A stretch of 64,000 bases of DNA from Paenirhodobacter enshiensis (GTDB lineage Bacteria > Pseudomonadota > Alphaproteobacteria > Rhodobacterales > Rhodobacteraceae). The notes under the pieces were generated by a model that was not told the DNA's origin, did not search any database, and saw only the letters and a program-made list of their open reading frames with translations. The position numbers and the translations under genes were made by a program. Of the stretch, positions 1-10,474 are shown one piece after another (position 1 is the first letter of the stretch; each line of letters begins with the position of its first letter). Where the stretch lies: the NCBI RefSeq assembly GCF_000740785.1, contig NZ_JFZB01000007.1:62001-126000 (forward strand), given 5' to 3'.

Positions 1-1
1 G

Positions 2-961
2 CCGCTGATCGACTGGCTGCGGGTGCATCAGGGCAAGGGTCAGCCGATCCGCGCCGACGGGCCGCAGACTCATCTGGCGAAGGCGGGCACCCCGACGATG
101 GGGGGGTTGCTGATCCTCGCCGCGATGGGGGTGTCGACGCTTCTGTGGGCGCGGCTCGACAACGGTTACATCTGGATCGTGATGGCGGTGACCTATGGCT
201 ATGCGCTGATCGGTTTCGCCGATGACTATGCCAAGGTGACCAAGCAGAACGTCAAGGGCGTGAGCTCGCGCACGCGGATGCTGCTCGGTCTGGCGCTCGC
301 GGCGCTCGCGGCGCTCGCCACCGCCTGGGTGCAGCCGAGCGAGCTGCGTTTCGGCCTCGCGCTGCCGGTGCTGAAGGATGCGATCGTCAACCTCGGCTGG
401 TTTTTCGTGCCCTTCGCGATGGTGGTGATCGTGGGCACGGCGAATGCGGTCAACCTGACCGACGGTCTCGACGGGCTGGCGATCGTGCCGGTGATGATCG
501 CGGCCGCGACCTTCGGCGCGATCTCCTATGTGGTGGGGCGGGTCGATTACACGTCTTATCTCGGCGTGTCCTTCGTTCCGGGCACGGGCGAGCTGATCGT
601 GTTCTGCTCGGCGCTGATCGGGGCGGGGCTCGGCTTCCTGTGGTACAACGCGCCGCCCGCGGCGGTGTTCATGGGCGATACCGGGTCTCTGGCCCTTGGC
701 GGCGCGCTCGGCGCGATCGCGGTCTGCACCAAGCACGAGCTTGTTCTGGTGATCGTCGGCGGCCTGTTCGTGGTCGAGGCGCTCTCGGTCATCATTCAGG
801 TCGGTTACTTCAAGATGACCGGCAAGCGGGTGTTCCTGATGGCGCCGATCCACCACCACTTCGAGAAGAAGGGCTGGGGCGAGGCACAGGTGGTGATCCG
901 GTTCTGGATCATCTCGATGGTGCTGGCGCTCATCGGTCTGGCGACGCTGAAGATCCGCTGA
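2..961 (+). CDS. mraY: phospho-N-acetylmuramoyl-pentapeptide transferase (5' truncated)
   Basis: Integral membrane enzyme that transfers phospho-MurNAc-pentapeptide from UDP to undecaprenyl phosphate, giving lipid I. The frame is open to the window edge, so the N-terminus (about 40 residues by family length) is missing. Visible family blocks are [15 protein letters not shown] and GTPTMGG near the start, FADDYAK (paired Asp), [22 protein letters not shown] and the C-terminal [10 protein letters not shown]. About nine hydrophobic segments follow. murD lies 205 bases downstream on the same strand, as in the usual division and cell-wall cluster. The family assignment is firm; only the start is unseen. 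Confidence 0.97.
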   Translation, partial: PLIDWLRVHQGKGQPIRADGPQTHLAKAGTPTMGGLLILAAMGVSTLLWARLDNGYIWIVMAVTYGYALIGFADDYAKVTKQNVKGVSSRTRMLLGLALAALAALATAWVQPSELRFGLALPVLKDAIVNLGWFFVPFAMVVIVGTANAVNLTDGLDGLAIVPVMIAAATFGAISYVVGRVDYTSYLGVSFVPGTGELIVFCSALIGAGLGFLWYNAPPAAVFMGDTGSLALGGALGAIAVCTKHELVLVIVGGLFVVEALSVIIQVGYFKMTGKRVFLMAPIHHHFEKKGWGEAQVVIRFWIISMVLALIGLATLKIR

Positions 962-993
962 TTTCTGGCGGGTTTCCTTGCGGATGGGGAGAA

Positions 994-1017
994 GGGGGGC
1001 TGTCTGCCCCCCTCTTT
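994..1017 (+). terminator. hairpin with T-rich tail after mraY
   Basis: GGGGGGC and GCCCCCC arms at 994-1000 and 1006-1012 enclose a 5-base loop and are followed by TCTTT. It could end or attenuate mraY transcription. It also forms the outer part of the repeated palindromic element that follows. Confidence 0.4.
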
Positions 1018-1040
1018 CGTTCGTGCCGAACGAAATTCAC

Positions 1041-1148
1041 CCCCCGAGGATATTTATGGAAAGCCGAAAGCGGGAAAGTCAGGAAAACCCTTTCCCTTTC
1101 GGCTTTCCACAAATATCCCACGGGGGTGCGGGGGTGTGAAACCCCCGC
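1041..1148. repeat. REP-like extragenic palindrome, copy 1 (full)
   Basis: Arms at 1048-1070 and 1096-1118 are complementary at 22 of 23 positions (blocks GGATATTT, GGAAAGCCGAAAG). A second hairpin, GCGGGGG/CCCCCGC, follows at 1128-1148. The right half (1096-1148) matches the half copy at 17066-17118 at 51 of 53 positions, and the core arms recur at 46573-46633. Non-coding, between mraY and murD. Families of short extragenic palindromes are common in bacteria; no function is shown here. Confidence 0.8.
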
Positions 1149-1166
1149 CTGCGACATGAGGGCAAG

Positions 1167-2567
1167 ATGATTCCGGTTCAGGGCTATGCAGGTCACAAGG
1201 TGGCCGTTCTGGGGCTCGGTCGGTCGGGGCTGGCGACGGCCGCGGCGCTGAAGGCGGGAGGGGCGGAGCCCGTCCTGTGGGACGACAGCCCCGAGGCGCG
1301 CGCGCACGCCGAGGCCGAGGGCTGGGCCTGCACCGATCTCGGCCGCGAAGGCGCGTTCGAGGGGATCGCGGCGCTCATCACCTCGCCGGGGATCCCGCAT
1401 CTTTATCCGCAGCCGCATCGCATCATTGCGAAGGCCATGGCCGAGGGCATTCCGGTCGACAATGACATCGGGTTGTTCTTCCGCTCCTGGGCGACGCATG
1501 AGTGGGACGATTTCGAGACCATGCCGCGCACGGTCTGCGTCACCGGCTCGAACGGCAAGTCGACCACCACGGCGCTGATCCGTCATATCGTCGAACACGC
1601 CGGCCGGCCGGTGCAGATGGGCGGCAACATCGGCGTCGGCGTTCTGGCGCTGGAACCGGCGCGGGACGGCGAGGTGGTGGTGCTGGAACTGTCGAGCTAC
1701 CAGACCGATCTCGCCCGCGCGCTGACGCCCGACATCGCGGTGTTCACCAACCTTTCGCCCGATCACCTCGACCGGCATTCGGGTTACGGCGGCTATTTCG
1801 CCGCCAAGCGCCGGCTGTTCGCCGAGGGCGGGCCGGACCGCGCGATCATCGGCGTCGATGAGAAGGAAGGCGTCTATCTGGCGAACCAGATGGCGTCCTC
1901 GCGCGAGGATGACCGGGTGATCCGCATCTCGTCCGAGCAGAAGCTCGGCGACTTCGGCTGGTCGGTCTTCGCGCGCAAGGGGTTCCTCGCGGAATGGCGC
2001 AAGGGCCGGCAGATCGCTTCGATCGACCTGCGCGAGGTGAAGGGGCTGCCGGGCGCGCACAACCATCAGAACGCCTGCGCGGCCTATGCGGCGGCGCGCT
2101 GCCTCGGGATCGCGCCGAAGGTGATCGAGGAGGCGTTCCACAGTTTCGCCGGGCTGCCGCACCGCTCGCAGACCGTCGCGGTCAGGAAAGGCGTGCGCTA
2201 CGTCAACGACTCGAAGGCGACGAATGTCGATTCCGCCGCGAAGGCGCTTCAGGCTTTCGACAACATCCGCTGGATCGCCGGAGGCCTGGGCAAGGAAGGC
2301 GGCGTGTCCTTCCTGAAGCCGTTCCTCGGCACGGTGAAGAAGGCCTATTTCATCGGTCATTCGGGGCGCGATTTCGCGCTGGAGCTTGAAGGGCTGAATC
2401 ACGAGATCTGCGAGACGATGGAACGCGCGGTGGCGCGCGCGGCCGAAGAGGCGGAGCCGGGCGATACCGTGCTGCTCGCCCCCGCGGCGGCGAGTTTCGA
2501 TCAATACAAGAGTTTCGAGAAACGCGGCGATCATTTCGCCGCGCTGGTGGCGGCGCTGCCGGACTAG
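1167..2567 (+). CDS. murD: UDP-N-acetylmuramoyl-L-alanine--D-glutamate ligase
   Basis: Cytoplasmic ATP-dependent ligase adding D-glutamate to UDP-MurNAc-L-Ala. The 466-residue product has the Mur ligase order: an N-terminal Rossmann-like UDP-binding domain ([10 protein letters not shown] near residue 12), the ATP-binding loop GSNGKSTT at 127-134, the central-domain [10 protein letters not shown] motif, and a C-terminal domain containing [15 protein letters not shown]. Length is typical of alphaproteobacterial MurD. It lies between mraY and ftsW as expected, but the REP-like repeat separates it from mraY and a strong terminator follows, so it is probably not co-transcribed with ftsW. Confidence 0.97.
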   Translation: MIPVQGYAGHKVAVLGLGRSGLATAAALKAGGAEPVLWDDSPEARAHAEAEGWACTDLGREGAFEGIAALITSPGIPHLYPQPHRIIAKAMAEGIPVDNDIGLFFRSWATHEWDDFETMPRTVCVTGSNGKSTTTALIRHIVEHAGRPVQMGGNIGVGVLALEPARDGEVVVLELSSYQTDLARALTPDIAVFTNLSPDHLDRHSGYGGYFAAKRRLFAEGGPDRAIIGVDEKEGVYLANQMASSREDDRVIRISSEQKLGDFGWSVFARKGFLAEWRKGRQIASIDLREVKGLPGAHNHQNACAAYAAARCLGIAPKVIEEAFHSFAGLPHRSQTVAVRKGVRYVNDSKATNVDSAAKALQAFDNIRWIAGGLGKEGGVSFLKPFLGTVKKAYFIGHSGRDFALELEGLNHEICETMERAVARAAEEAEPGDTVLLAPAAASFDQYKSFEKRGDHFAALVAALPD

Positions 2568-2595
2568 GGCAGGCGGGGCCGGTTTCGTCTCGGGA

Positions 2596-2626
2596 CCGCC
2601 GGGCAGGGGACTGCCCGGCGGTTTTT
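2596..2626 (+). terminator. Rho-independent terminator of murD
   Basis: A perfect 10-bp stem, CCGCCGGGCA/TGCCCGGCGG, with a short loop and a TTTTT run immediately after. It separates murD from the convergent ldh gene. Confidence 0.85.
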
Positions 2627-2660
2627 CGTCCGGGGGACGCCGCGCGCCGGCGGCCCTCGC

Positions 2661-3617
<957 letters not shown>

Positions 3618-3795
3618 TCAGGATGGCACGATCCCGCTCAACGATCAGTGAATTCCTGCAGGGCAGGCACGGTTTTCGCCCCGATGCCCGCTGCGGGGCG
3701 GCGCGCCCGCTCTAGGCAGCGGCGGGGCTTTGCGGTAAGCTGTGCGTCAGACCCGGAAAACGGGCGTGTTCGAGGCAGTATCGGCGGTATAGACC

Positions 3796-4962
3796 ATGAC
3801 AGAGATGGTGTTCGGCTCCGGCACGTCGCGGACCGGGGAACCGGTGCTTCCGCGCTGGTGGCGGACGATCGACAAATGGGCGCTTTCGGCGATCCTGATG
3901 CTGTTCGGCATCGGGCTGCTCCTGGGCCTCGCGGCTTCGGTGCCGCTGGCCGAGCGCAACGGCCTCGAACCGTTTTACTATGTCAAGCGTCAGGCGCTGT
4001 TCGGGGTCATCGCGCTGGTGACGATGCTGGGGCTGTCGATCCTCAACCCGGTGCAGATCCGCCGAATCGGTGTGCTGGGCTGCATCATCTCGTTCGTGTC
4101 GCTGCTGTTGCTGCCGTTTCTCGGCACAGACTTCGGCAAGGGCGCGGTGCGGTGGTTCTCGCTCGGTTTCGCCTCGTTCCAGCCGTCGGAGTTTCTGAAA
4201 CCCTGCCTCGTGGTGTTCAGCGCCTGGCTGATGGCGGCGGCGCATGAGGCGGCAGGCCCGCCCGGACGGCTTTACTCATTCGTCCTGACCGCGGCGATTG
4301 TGGTGCTTCTGGCGCTGCAGCCGGACTTCGGTCAGGCCTCGCTGGTGCTGTTCGCCTGGATGGTGATGTATTTCGTCTCGGGCGCGCCGGTGGTGCTGCT
4401 CGGTTCGGTCGCGGGTCTGACCGCGATGGGCGCGGTTTTCGCCTACAACACCTCGGAGCATTTCGCGCGCCGCATCAACGGTTTCATGTCGACCGAGATC
4501 GACCCGCGCACGCAGATCGGCTACGCCACCAACGCCATTCAGGAAGGCGGCTTCTTCGGCGTCGGCGTCGGCGAGGGCACGGTCAAATGGTCGCTGCCGG
4601 ACGCCCATACCGACTTCATCATCGCCGTCGCGGCCGAGGAATACGGCCTTGCGCTGGTGATGCTGATCGTGACGCTTTACGCGGTGGTCGTCGTGCGCTC
4701 GCTTCTGCGGCTGATGAGCGAGCGCGACCCGTTCACCCGGCTTGCCGGGGCGGGGCTTGCGTGTTCGTTCGGGGTGCAGGCGCTCATCAACATGGGGGTG
4801 GCGGTTCGGCTGCTGCCCGCGAAGGGCATGACGCTGCCCTTCATCAGCTATGGCGGCTCCTCGGTGATCGCCTCGGGGATCACGCTCGGCTTCCTGCTGG
4901 CGCTGACCCGGACGCGGCCGCAGGGGCGGATTTCGGAAATCCTCGCCCGGCGTGGCGAGTAA
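3796..4962 (+). CDS. ftsW: peptidoglycan glycosyltransferase FtsW
   Basis: SEDS-family polytopic membrane protein that polymerises lipid II at the division septum. The 388-residue protein has about ten hydrophobic segments and the family blocks GAVRWFSLG, QPSEFLKP, QPDFGQASLV, DAHTDFIIAVAAEEYG (containing the catalytically important Asp of the family) and a C-terminal LPAKGMTLPFISYGGSS. The chosen ATG gives a cytosolic N-terminus of about 25 residues, with WWRTIDKW before the first membrane helix, typical for this order. murG follows after 9 bases behind an AAGGGGG ribosome site. Confidence 0.96.
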   Translation: MTEMVFGSGTSRTGEPVLPRWWRTIDKWALSAILMLFGIGLLLGLAASVPLAERNGLEPFYYVKRQALFGVIALVTMLGLSILNPVQIRRIGVLGCIISFVSLLLLPFLGTDFGKGAVRWFSLGFASFQPSEFLKPCLVVFSAWLMAAAHEAAGPPGRLYSFVLTAAIVVLLALQPDFGQASLVLFAWMVMYFVSGAPVVLLGSVAGLTAMGAVFAYNTSEHFARRINGFMSTEIDPRTQIGYATNAIQEGGFFGVGVGEGTVKWSLPDAHTDFIIAVAAEEYGLALVMLIVTLYAVVVVRSLLRLMSERDPFTRLAGAGLACSFGVQALINMGVAVRLLPAKGMTLPFISYGGSSVIASGITLGFLLALTRTRPQGRISEILARRGE

Positions 4963-4971
4963 GGGGGCAAA

Positions 4972-6075
4972 ATGTCCGACAGCAGTCTTCCACTCCTCCT
5001 GATCGCGGCGGGGGGAACCGGCGGGCACATGTTCCCGGCGCAGGCTCTGGCCGAGGCGATGGTGCGGCGCGGCTGGCGCGTCAAGCTGTCGACCGATGCG
5101 CGCGGCGCGCGTTACACCGGCGGCTTCCCGCATGTGGTCGAGGTCGAACAGATCGCCTCGGCGACCTTCGCGCGCGGCGGGCTCGCGGCGAAGATCGCGG
5201 CCCCGTTCCGCATCGCGGGCGGCATCCTCTCGGCGCTGTGGACCAACTGGCGCGACCGGCCGCAGGTGGTCATCGGCTTCGGCGGCTATCCGACGATCCC
5301 GGCGCTCGCTTCGGCCTGGGTGCTGCGGCTGCCGCGCGCGATCCACGAGCAGAACGGCGTGATGGGGCGGGTGAACCTCGGCTTCGCGCGCCATGTCGAT
5401 GTGGTGTGCTGCGGCACCTGGCCCACGGCGCTGCCGCAGGGCGTCGAGGCGCGTCACACCGGCAACCCGGTGCGGGCCGCCGTGCGCCAGCGCCGCGCCG
5501 CCGCCTATATTCCGCCCGGGCCCTATCCGATGTCGGTGCTGGTGATAGGCGGCTCGCAGGGTGCGCGCGTTCTGTCGGATGTCGTGCCCGAGGGGCTGTC
5601 GCTGCTGCCCGAGCATCTGCGCGCGCTGCTGCGCGTCTCGCATCAGGCGCGGCCCGAGGATGTCGAGCGCGTCACCGACGCCTATTACACCGCCGGCATC
5701 CGCGCCGAGGTGCAACCCTTCTTCAATGACGTGCCCGAGCGGCTGGCGGAATGCCAGCTGGTGATCTCGCGCTCGGGGGCATCTTCGGTCGCCGATATTT
5801 CGGTGATCGGGCGGCCCTCGATCCTGATCCCCTTCGCCGCGGCGACGGGCGATCATCAGACGGCGAATGCGCGCGGGCTGGTCGACGCGGGCGCGGCGAT
5901 CTTGCTGCCCGAGCACGCCGCCACCCCCGAGACCGTCGCCGATCAGGTGGCGCTTGTTCTGGACAATCCGGAAGGCGCGGTCCAGATGGCGCAGGCGGCG
6001 CTCTCTCGCGGGGTGCCCGACGCGACGGAACGTCTCGTCGATATCGTGGAACAGCTTGCAGGAATAGGCCAATGA
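4972..6075 (+). CDS. murG: undecaprenyldiphospho-muramoylpentapeptide beta-N-acetylglucosaminyltransferase
   Basis: Membrane-associated GT28 glycosyltransferase that adds GlcNAc to lipid I to form lipid II. Residues 14-19 are the glycine loop GGTGGH that contacts the lipid pyrophosphate. Further family blocks are [22 protein letters not shown], the second glycine loop [10 protein letters not shown], and [11 protein letters not shown] plus [19 protein letters not shown] for UDP-GlcNAc binding. Length (367 residues) is normal. It overlaps the murC start by four bases (ATGA), implying translational coupling with ftsW and murC. Confidence 0.97.
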   Translation: MSDSSLPLLLIAAGGTGGHMFPAQALAEAMVRRGWRVKLSTDARGARYTGGFPHVVEVEQIASATFARGGLAAKIAAPFRIAGGILSALWTNWRDRPQVVIGFGGYPTIPALASAWVLRLPRAIHEQNGVMGRVNLGFARHVDVVCCGTWPTALPQGVEARHTGNPVRAAVRQRRAAAYIPPGPYPMSVLVIGGSQGARVLSDVVPEGLSLLPEHLRALLRVSHQARPEDVERVTDAYYTAGIRAEVQPFFNDVPERLAECQLVISRSGASSVADISVIGRPSILIPFAAATGDHQTANARGLVDAGAAILLPEHAATPETVADQVALVLDNPEGAVQMAQAALSRGVPDATERLVDIVEQLAGIGQ

Positions 6076-7496
6076 GTTCTGCCGTCACCAAATTGCCGGG
6101 AAAGCTCGGCCCGATCCATTTCATCGGCATCGGCGGCATCGGCATGTCGGGCATCGCCGAGGTGCTGATGACCTTCGGCTACAAGGTGCAGGGATCGGAC
6201 GCCAAGGCCTCGAAGATCACCGATCGTCTGGTCAGTCTCGGGGCGCGTTTCTTCGAGGGGCAGCGCTCGGACAACATCACTGACGATGTGGCGGTGGTGG
6301 TGATCTCCTCGGCGATCAAGCCGGGCAACCCGGAACTCGAAGAGGCCCGTCGCCGGCATCTGCCGGTGGTGCGCCGCGCCGAGATGCTGGCCGAACTGAT
6401 GCGGCTGAAGTCGAACATCGCGATCGCCGGCACGCATGGCAAGACCACCACGACCACGCTGGTCGCGACGCTCCTCGACAAGGGCGGGTTCGATCCGACG
6501 GTCATCAACGGCGGCGTGATCCATGCCTATGGCTCGAACGCGCGCGCCGGTGCCGGCGAATGGATGGTGGTCGAGGCCGACGAGTCGGACGGCTCGTTCA
6601 ACCGGCTGCCCGCGACCATCGCCATCGTCACCAACATCGACCCCGAGCACATGGACCACTGGGGCAATATCGAGAACCTGCGCAAGGGGTTCTACGATTT
6701 CGTCACCAATATCCCGTTCTACGGCATGGCGGTGTGCTGCACCGACCACCCCGAGGTTCAGGCGCTGGTCGGCAAGGTCACCGACCGCCGTGTGACCACC
6801 TTCGGCTTCAACGCCCAGGCCGATGTGCGCGCGATCAACCTGTCCTATCACGACGGCGCGGCGCATTTCGACGTGGCGCTGCAAAACGAGGGCGAGGGCG
6901 CGCTGATCGAGGGTTGCACGCTCCCGATGCCGGGCAATCACAACGTGTCGAACGCGCTCGCCGCGATTGCGGTCGCGCGGCACCTCGGCATGGACAAGGA
7001 TCGTATCCGCGAGGCGCTGGCGGGTTTCGCCGGCGTCAACCGCCGCTTCACCAAGGTGGGCGAGGTTCTGGGCGGCGTCACGATCATCGACGACTACGGT
7101 CACCATCCGGTCGAGATCAAGGCGGTGCTCAAGGCCGCGCGGCAGTATGTCTCGGGCACGCCCGGCGCGCGGGTGATCGCGGCGCATCAGCCGCATCGCT
7201 ATTCGCGTCTGCATGACCTGTTCGACGATTTCTGCACCGCCTTCAACGATGCCGATGTCGTCGCCATCGCCGAGGTCTATGCCGCCGGCGAAGAGCCGAT
7301 CCCCGGCGCCACCCGCGACGATCTGGTCGCCGGTCTGATCCGGCACGGCCACCGCCACGCCCGCGCGATCCTGTCCGAGGACGATCTGGCCCGTCTGGTG
7401 CGCGAGCAGGCCCGGCCGGGCGATATCGTGGTCTGCCTCGGCGCGGGCACGATATCGGCCTGGGCGAACGCGCTGCCCGCGAAGCTCGGGAACTGA
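6072..7496 (+). CDS. murC: UDP-N-acetylmuramate--L-alanine ligase
   Basis: Cytoplasmic ligase joining L-alanine to UDP-MurNAc, the first peptide-stem step. The start chosen is the ATG overlapping the murG stop; this puts the [15 protein letters not shown] nucleotide fold at residue 17, as usual. The frame is open further upstream into murG, but that extension does not resemble Mur[10 protein letters not shown] at 120-128 is the ATP loop; [21 protein letters not shown] and [10 protein letters not shown] follow in family order. The predicted length of 474 residues is typical. Confidence 0.97.
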   Translation: MSSAVTKLPGKLGPIHFIGIGGIGMSGIAEVLMTFGYKVQGSDAKASKITDRLVSLGARFFEGQRSDNITDDVAVVVISSAIKPGNPELEEARRRHLPVVRRAEMLAELMRLKSNIAIAGTHGKTTTTTLVATLLDKGGFDPTVINGGVIHAYGSNARAGAGEWMVVEADESDGSFNRLPATIAIVTNIDPEHMDHWGNIENLRKGFYDFVTNIPFYGMAVCCTDHPEVQALVGKVTDRRVTTFGFNAQADVRAINLSYHDGAAHFDVALQNEGEGALIEGCTLPMPGNHNVSNALAAIAVARHLGMDKDRIREALAGFAGVNRRFTKVGEVLGGVTIIDDYGHHPVEIKAVLKAARQYVSGTPGARVIAAHQPHRYSRLHDLFDDFCTAFNDADVVAIAEVYAAGEEPIPGATRDDLVAGLIRHGHRHARAILSEDDLARLVREQARPGDIVVCLGAGTISAWANALPAKLGN

Positions 7497-7540
7497 GGGG
7501 TGCGGATCGCTCGGACCAACGGTACGCGGCGGGGGCGGGG

Positions 7541-7792
7541 ATGAACCTGTCGCTGATCTGCGCCTGTGTCTGGGCGATCGTCGCCACCGCCATCGCGATG
7601 GGGCCGCGCCGGTTTCACTGGCCGGGCGCCTGGGGGCTGATCGTCACCGGGGTGCCGCTTCTGGGCTGGGTCACCTATCACAACGGTCCGATCGTCGGGC
7701 TGATCTGTCTTGCCGCCGGGGTGTCTGTGCTGCGCTGGCCGGTTCATGCGCTGCTGTCGGCGATGCTGGGGCCGCGCCGCGCGGCGAAGTGA
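7541..7792 (+). CDS. DUF2484 family small membrane protein
   Basis: An 83-residue protein with two or three hydrophobic helices (about residues 3-20, 27-45 and 47-70) and a short basic tail. Rhodobacterales carry a small DUF2484 membrane protein directly after murC, normally followed by murB, and this gene has the same size, hydrophobicity and position. Its function is unknown; the location suggests a cell-envelope role. It starts 44 bases after murC and is probably in the same transcript. It is the last cell-wall cluster gene here. Confidence 0.75.
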   Translation: MNLSLICACVWAIVATAIAMGPRRFHWPGAWGLIVTGVPLLGWVTYHNGPIVGLICLAAGVSVLRWPVHALLSAMLGPRRAAK

Positions 7793-7849
7793 GACAGGCT
7801 GCGACATGAAACAGGCTGGCGGGCCGGGGCCGGGGGTGGCATCCTGCCC

Positions 7850-8392
7850 TTGTGCCGAACAGGACTGTGCTGCCCCGTGCCTTCTCTCTCTTCCGCTCTG
7901 CCGCCGCTCGTCGCGGAATTCATCGCCCATCTCGGCACCCAGAGAACGGCGAGCCGCGCGCTCGATCTGTGGTGCCGGGCGCGGTTTCCGGCCGAGGGCG
8001 ATCTTCCCGTGCGGGTGCGGGTGCTGAGCGACCGCCCGCTTGCCCCGGCCGAAGCGCGCCGGTGCAGCTTCGTCGCCACGGACCCTGAAGAAGAGCTGCG
8101 CTATCGCCGGGTCGAGATCCGGCGCGGCGCGCGTCTGTTGTCGTGCGCGAGCAACCTGTACCTGCCCGGCCGGCTGCCTGCCGGTGCGGCGGCGGAACTG
8201 CGGGGCGGAGAGCGCCCCTTCGGGCTGATCCTCGAAGACCGGGGGCCGGTGCGGCGCACTCTCGGGCTGCGCGCGCGGCAGGGCGCTTTCGCGCTGACCC
8301 TCGATGCCGAGATGGCGCTCGGGGCCGCGGCTGCGGTGGCGGTGCTGCGCGAAAGCTATGCCGCGACGCTGTTCACCCCGGCGGGGGGCTGA
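7850..8392 (+). CDS. chorismate lyase-like (UbiC/UTRA fold) protein
   Basis: A protein of 171-180 residues; the start could be TTG at 7850 or, more likely, GTG at 7877, which would begin VPSLSSALPPL. The segment RYRRVEIRRGARLLSCASNLYLP followed after about 20 residues by RPFGLILED and RRTLGL resembles the core of chorismate-pyruvate lyases: arginine strand, then a G-h-I-L-hydrophobic stretch and Arg. The C-terminal part does not match the catalytic Glu region of E. coli UbiC. It may therefore be an actual lyase making 4-hydroxybenzoate or only a fold relative. No partner gene is adjacent; DUF2484 precedes and fabD follows. Confidence 0.45.
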   Translation: MCRTGLCCPVPSLSSALPPLVAEFIAHLGTQRTASRALDLWCRARFPAEGDLPVRVRVLSDRPLAPAEARRCSFVATDPEEELRYRRVEIRRGARLLSCASNLYLPGRLPAGAAAELRGGERPFGLILEDRGPVRRTLGLRARQGAFALTLDAEMALGAAAAVAVLRESYAATLFTPAGG

Positions 8393-8469
8393 GGGCGCCC
8401 GCACGCGCGGCAGTTGTTTCGCCGGCCGTCGCGCGCTACAGAAACCCCCGACAAAACGAGGAGACTGGC

Positions 8470-9399
8470 ATGAGCCGAGCATTCGTATTCCCCGGACAGG
8501 GCGCGCAGACCATCGGCATGGGCAAGGCGCTGGCCGAGGCCTATCCGGCCGCCAAGGCGGTCTTCGACGAGGTGGATGCGGCCCTCGGCGAGAAGCTGAG
8601 CGCGCTGATCTGGGAGGGCGACATCGCCGAGCTGACGCTGACCGCGAATGCGCAGCCGGCGCTGATGGCGACCTCGATCGCCACGCTGCGCGCGCTGGAG
8701 GCAGAGGGCTTCGGTCTGGCCGACGCGGCCTTCGTCGCGGGCCACAGCCTGGGCGAATATTCCGCGCTGTGCGCTGCGGGCAGCCTGAGCCTGAGCGACA
8801 CTGCGCGCCTTTTGCGCATCCGCGGTGCGGCGATGCAGTCGGCGGTTCCGGTGGGCGTGGGCGCCATGGCGGCGCTTCTGGGCCTCGATTTCGCGCAGGC
8901 GACCGAGGTCGCGACGGCTGCGGCCGAGGGCGAGGTCTGTCAGGCGGCGAATGACAACGACCCCGGGCAGGTCGTGGTTTCGGGCCACAAGGCGGCGGTC
9001 GAGCGCGCGGTGGTTCTGGCCAAGGAAAAGGGCGCGAAGCGCGCCGTCATGCTGCCGGTGAGCGCCCCTTTCCATTGCGCGCTGATGCAGCCCGCCGCCG
9101 ACCGGATGGCCGAGGCTCTGGCCGCGGTCGAGATCAAGGCGCCCTCGGTTCCGGTGGTGCAGAACGTTCTGGCCCATGCCGAGACCGACCCCGAGGCGAT
9201 CCGCGACAATCTGGTGCGTCAGGTCACCGGCTCGGTGCGCTGGCGCGAGAGCGTCGAGTGGATGGCCGGGCAGGGCGTCACCGAGTTCTGGGAGATCGGC
9301 GCGGGCAAGGCACTGTCGGGGATGATCCGCCGCATCGCCAAGGACAGCGTGCAGAAGGCCGTCGGCACGCCCGAGGACATCGCCGCGCTGAAGGCCTGA
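8470..9399 (+). CDS. fabD: malonyl-CoA:ACP transacylase
   Basis: Transfers malonyl from CoA to acyl carrier protein for type II fatty-acid synthesis in the cytosol. The 309-residue product begins MSRAFVFPGQGAQTIGMG, has the nucleophile motif GHSLGEYS (Ser93) and the catalytic His202 in APFHCALM, and ends with GAGKALSGMIRRI. The ATG at 8470 is preceded by GAGGAGA at a good distance; the longer open frame upstream runs through the previous gene and was not used. It opens the fabD-fabG-acpP-fabF series, although a leftward gene separates it from fabG. Confidence 0.96.
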   Translation: MSRAFVFPGQGAQTIGMGKALAEAYPAAKAVFDEVDAALGEKLSALIWEGDIAELTLTANAQPALMATSIATLRALEAEGFGLADAAFVAGHSLGEYSALCAAGSLSLSDTARLLRIRGAAMQSAVPVGVGAMAALLGLDFAQATEVATAAAEGEVCQAANDNDPGQVVVSGHKAAVERAVVLAKEKGAKRAVMLPVSAPFHCALMQPAADRMAEALAAVEIKAPSVPVVQNVLAHAETDPEAIRDNLVRQVTGSVRWRESVEWMAGQGVTEFWEIGAGKALSGMIRRIAKDSVQKAVGTPEDIAALKA

Positions 9400-9422
9400 G
9401 GGTCGGACGGTGAAAACTGAAG

Positions 9423-9453
9423 AGCCCCGGTCGTGAAAACGGCCGGGGCTTTG
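9423..9453. terminator. bidirectional terminator between fabD and the DUF2726 gene
   Basis: An AGCCCCGG-type stem pairs with CCGGGGCT around an A-rich loop, followed by TTT on the plus strand and a T-rich stretch on the minus strand. It serves two convergent genes. Confidence 0.7.
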
Positions 9454-9480
9454 CGTTTCGGGGCGGGGCAGCGGGCGCGC

Positions 9481-10320
9481 TCAGGCGGCGGGGCCGGCGG
9501 GCTCTGCGGGTTCGGGCGAATCGGGGCTTTCGGCAGGCCGGGGGGCGGCTTTCGGGTCCGGTGCGCGGCGAAACGGGCGGCGTGGTGCGCGTTGCCCGAC
9601 GGGAAGGGCGGTCTGCTCGATCAGGCGGTTGCGCAGGATCTTTTCGTTGGTGTCGGGAGGCAGTTCGATCAGGGTGAGGCCGGCCTTGCGCAATGCCTCG
9701 CGCTTCACGGCGTCGCGCAGAAAGGCGTTCGAATTGAGGTGATGGCCGCTGCCCTGATATTCCAGCGCCGCCACCGTCAGCCCGCGCCGGTCGATGATCA
9801 CGAAATCCAGCCGTTTGGCGTTGATCGCGCGGTTCGCCTCGCTGTCGAAGGCGTCCTGCCCCCGGGCATCGACGGCGCGCAGCACTTCGCCCATCGCGAC
9901 CTGTGCCATCACCCGATGCCCCTGACCGATTTCCTCTACGATGCGTTCGAGGATCGGCAGAAGCCGGGCCTCGGAGCGGTTGAGCAGCGGGATCACCCGG
10001 AAGGCCGAGCCCTGCACCAGATCGAGATGCGAGTTCGGTGCGGCCGGGGCCTGTCCGGTGGGCGGGCTGTAGATCTCGGGCGATGCCGAGGACGTCGGCT
10101 GCCGGCGATAGGAAAACGGCTGGTGTGGGCGGGGGACATGCCAGGGACGGCTGCGGCGGCGTTTGTCCTTGCCGCTGGCGAGCGCCGCGCCGACCAGCAC
10201 CAGAACGCCGATCAACGCGATGACGATCAGGGGCAGGCTGTCGGAACTCAGCCCGGAGAGCAGCGAGGCCCCTGTTCCCGAACTGGACGAAGAGGTGCCG
10301 GGGGCGGAAATGAAACTCAT
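9481..10320 (-). CDS. DUF2726 domain protein with N-terminal membrane anchor
   Basis: A 279-residue protein: a Ser/Gly-rich start, a single membrane helix at about residues 28-50 (LPLIVIALIGVLVLVGAALA) followed by a KDKRRRSR stop-transfer, then a domain of about 130 residues with LLNRSEARLLPILERIV, QVAMGEVL, AKRLDFVIIDRRG and AFLRDAVKREALRKAGL. That layout matches DUF2726, a domain with a nuclease-like (PD-(D/E)XK) look: Asp in the RLDFVI strand and Glu in ALEYQGSGHH. The tail is rich in Pro and Ala. Function unknown; a membrane-tethered nucleic-acid enzyme is a guess. It lies opposite the surrounding fab genes. Confidence 0.7.
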   Translation of the reverse strand: MSFISAPGTSSSSSGTGASLLSGLSSDSLPLIVIALIGVLVLVGAALASGKDKRRRSRPWHVPRPHQPFSYRRQPTSSASPEIYSPPTGQAPAAPNSHLDLVQGSAFRVIPLLNRSEARLLPILERIVEEIGQGHRVMAQVAMGEVLRAVDARGQDAFDSEANRAINAKRLDFVIIDRRGLTVAALEYQGSGHHLNSNAFLRDAVKREALRKAGLTLIELPPDTNEKILRNRLIEQTALPVGQRAPRRPFRRAPDPKAAPRPAESPDSPEPAEPAGPAA

Positions 10321-10474
10321 TCTGGACCGGATGACTGTTGACGATAAAAGATGGCCGCGTGACGGGCACGGGAAAGAGGTTTCACCCTAATGCAGGCAGA
10401 GGCGATTGCACAGGTCTCTGGCCGGATGCCGTTGCGGCTGTTATGAGGGCGCGAAACCGCAAAGAGGGTGAACC

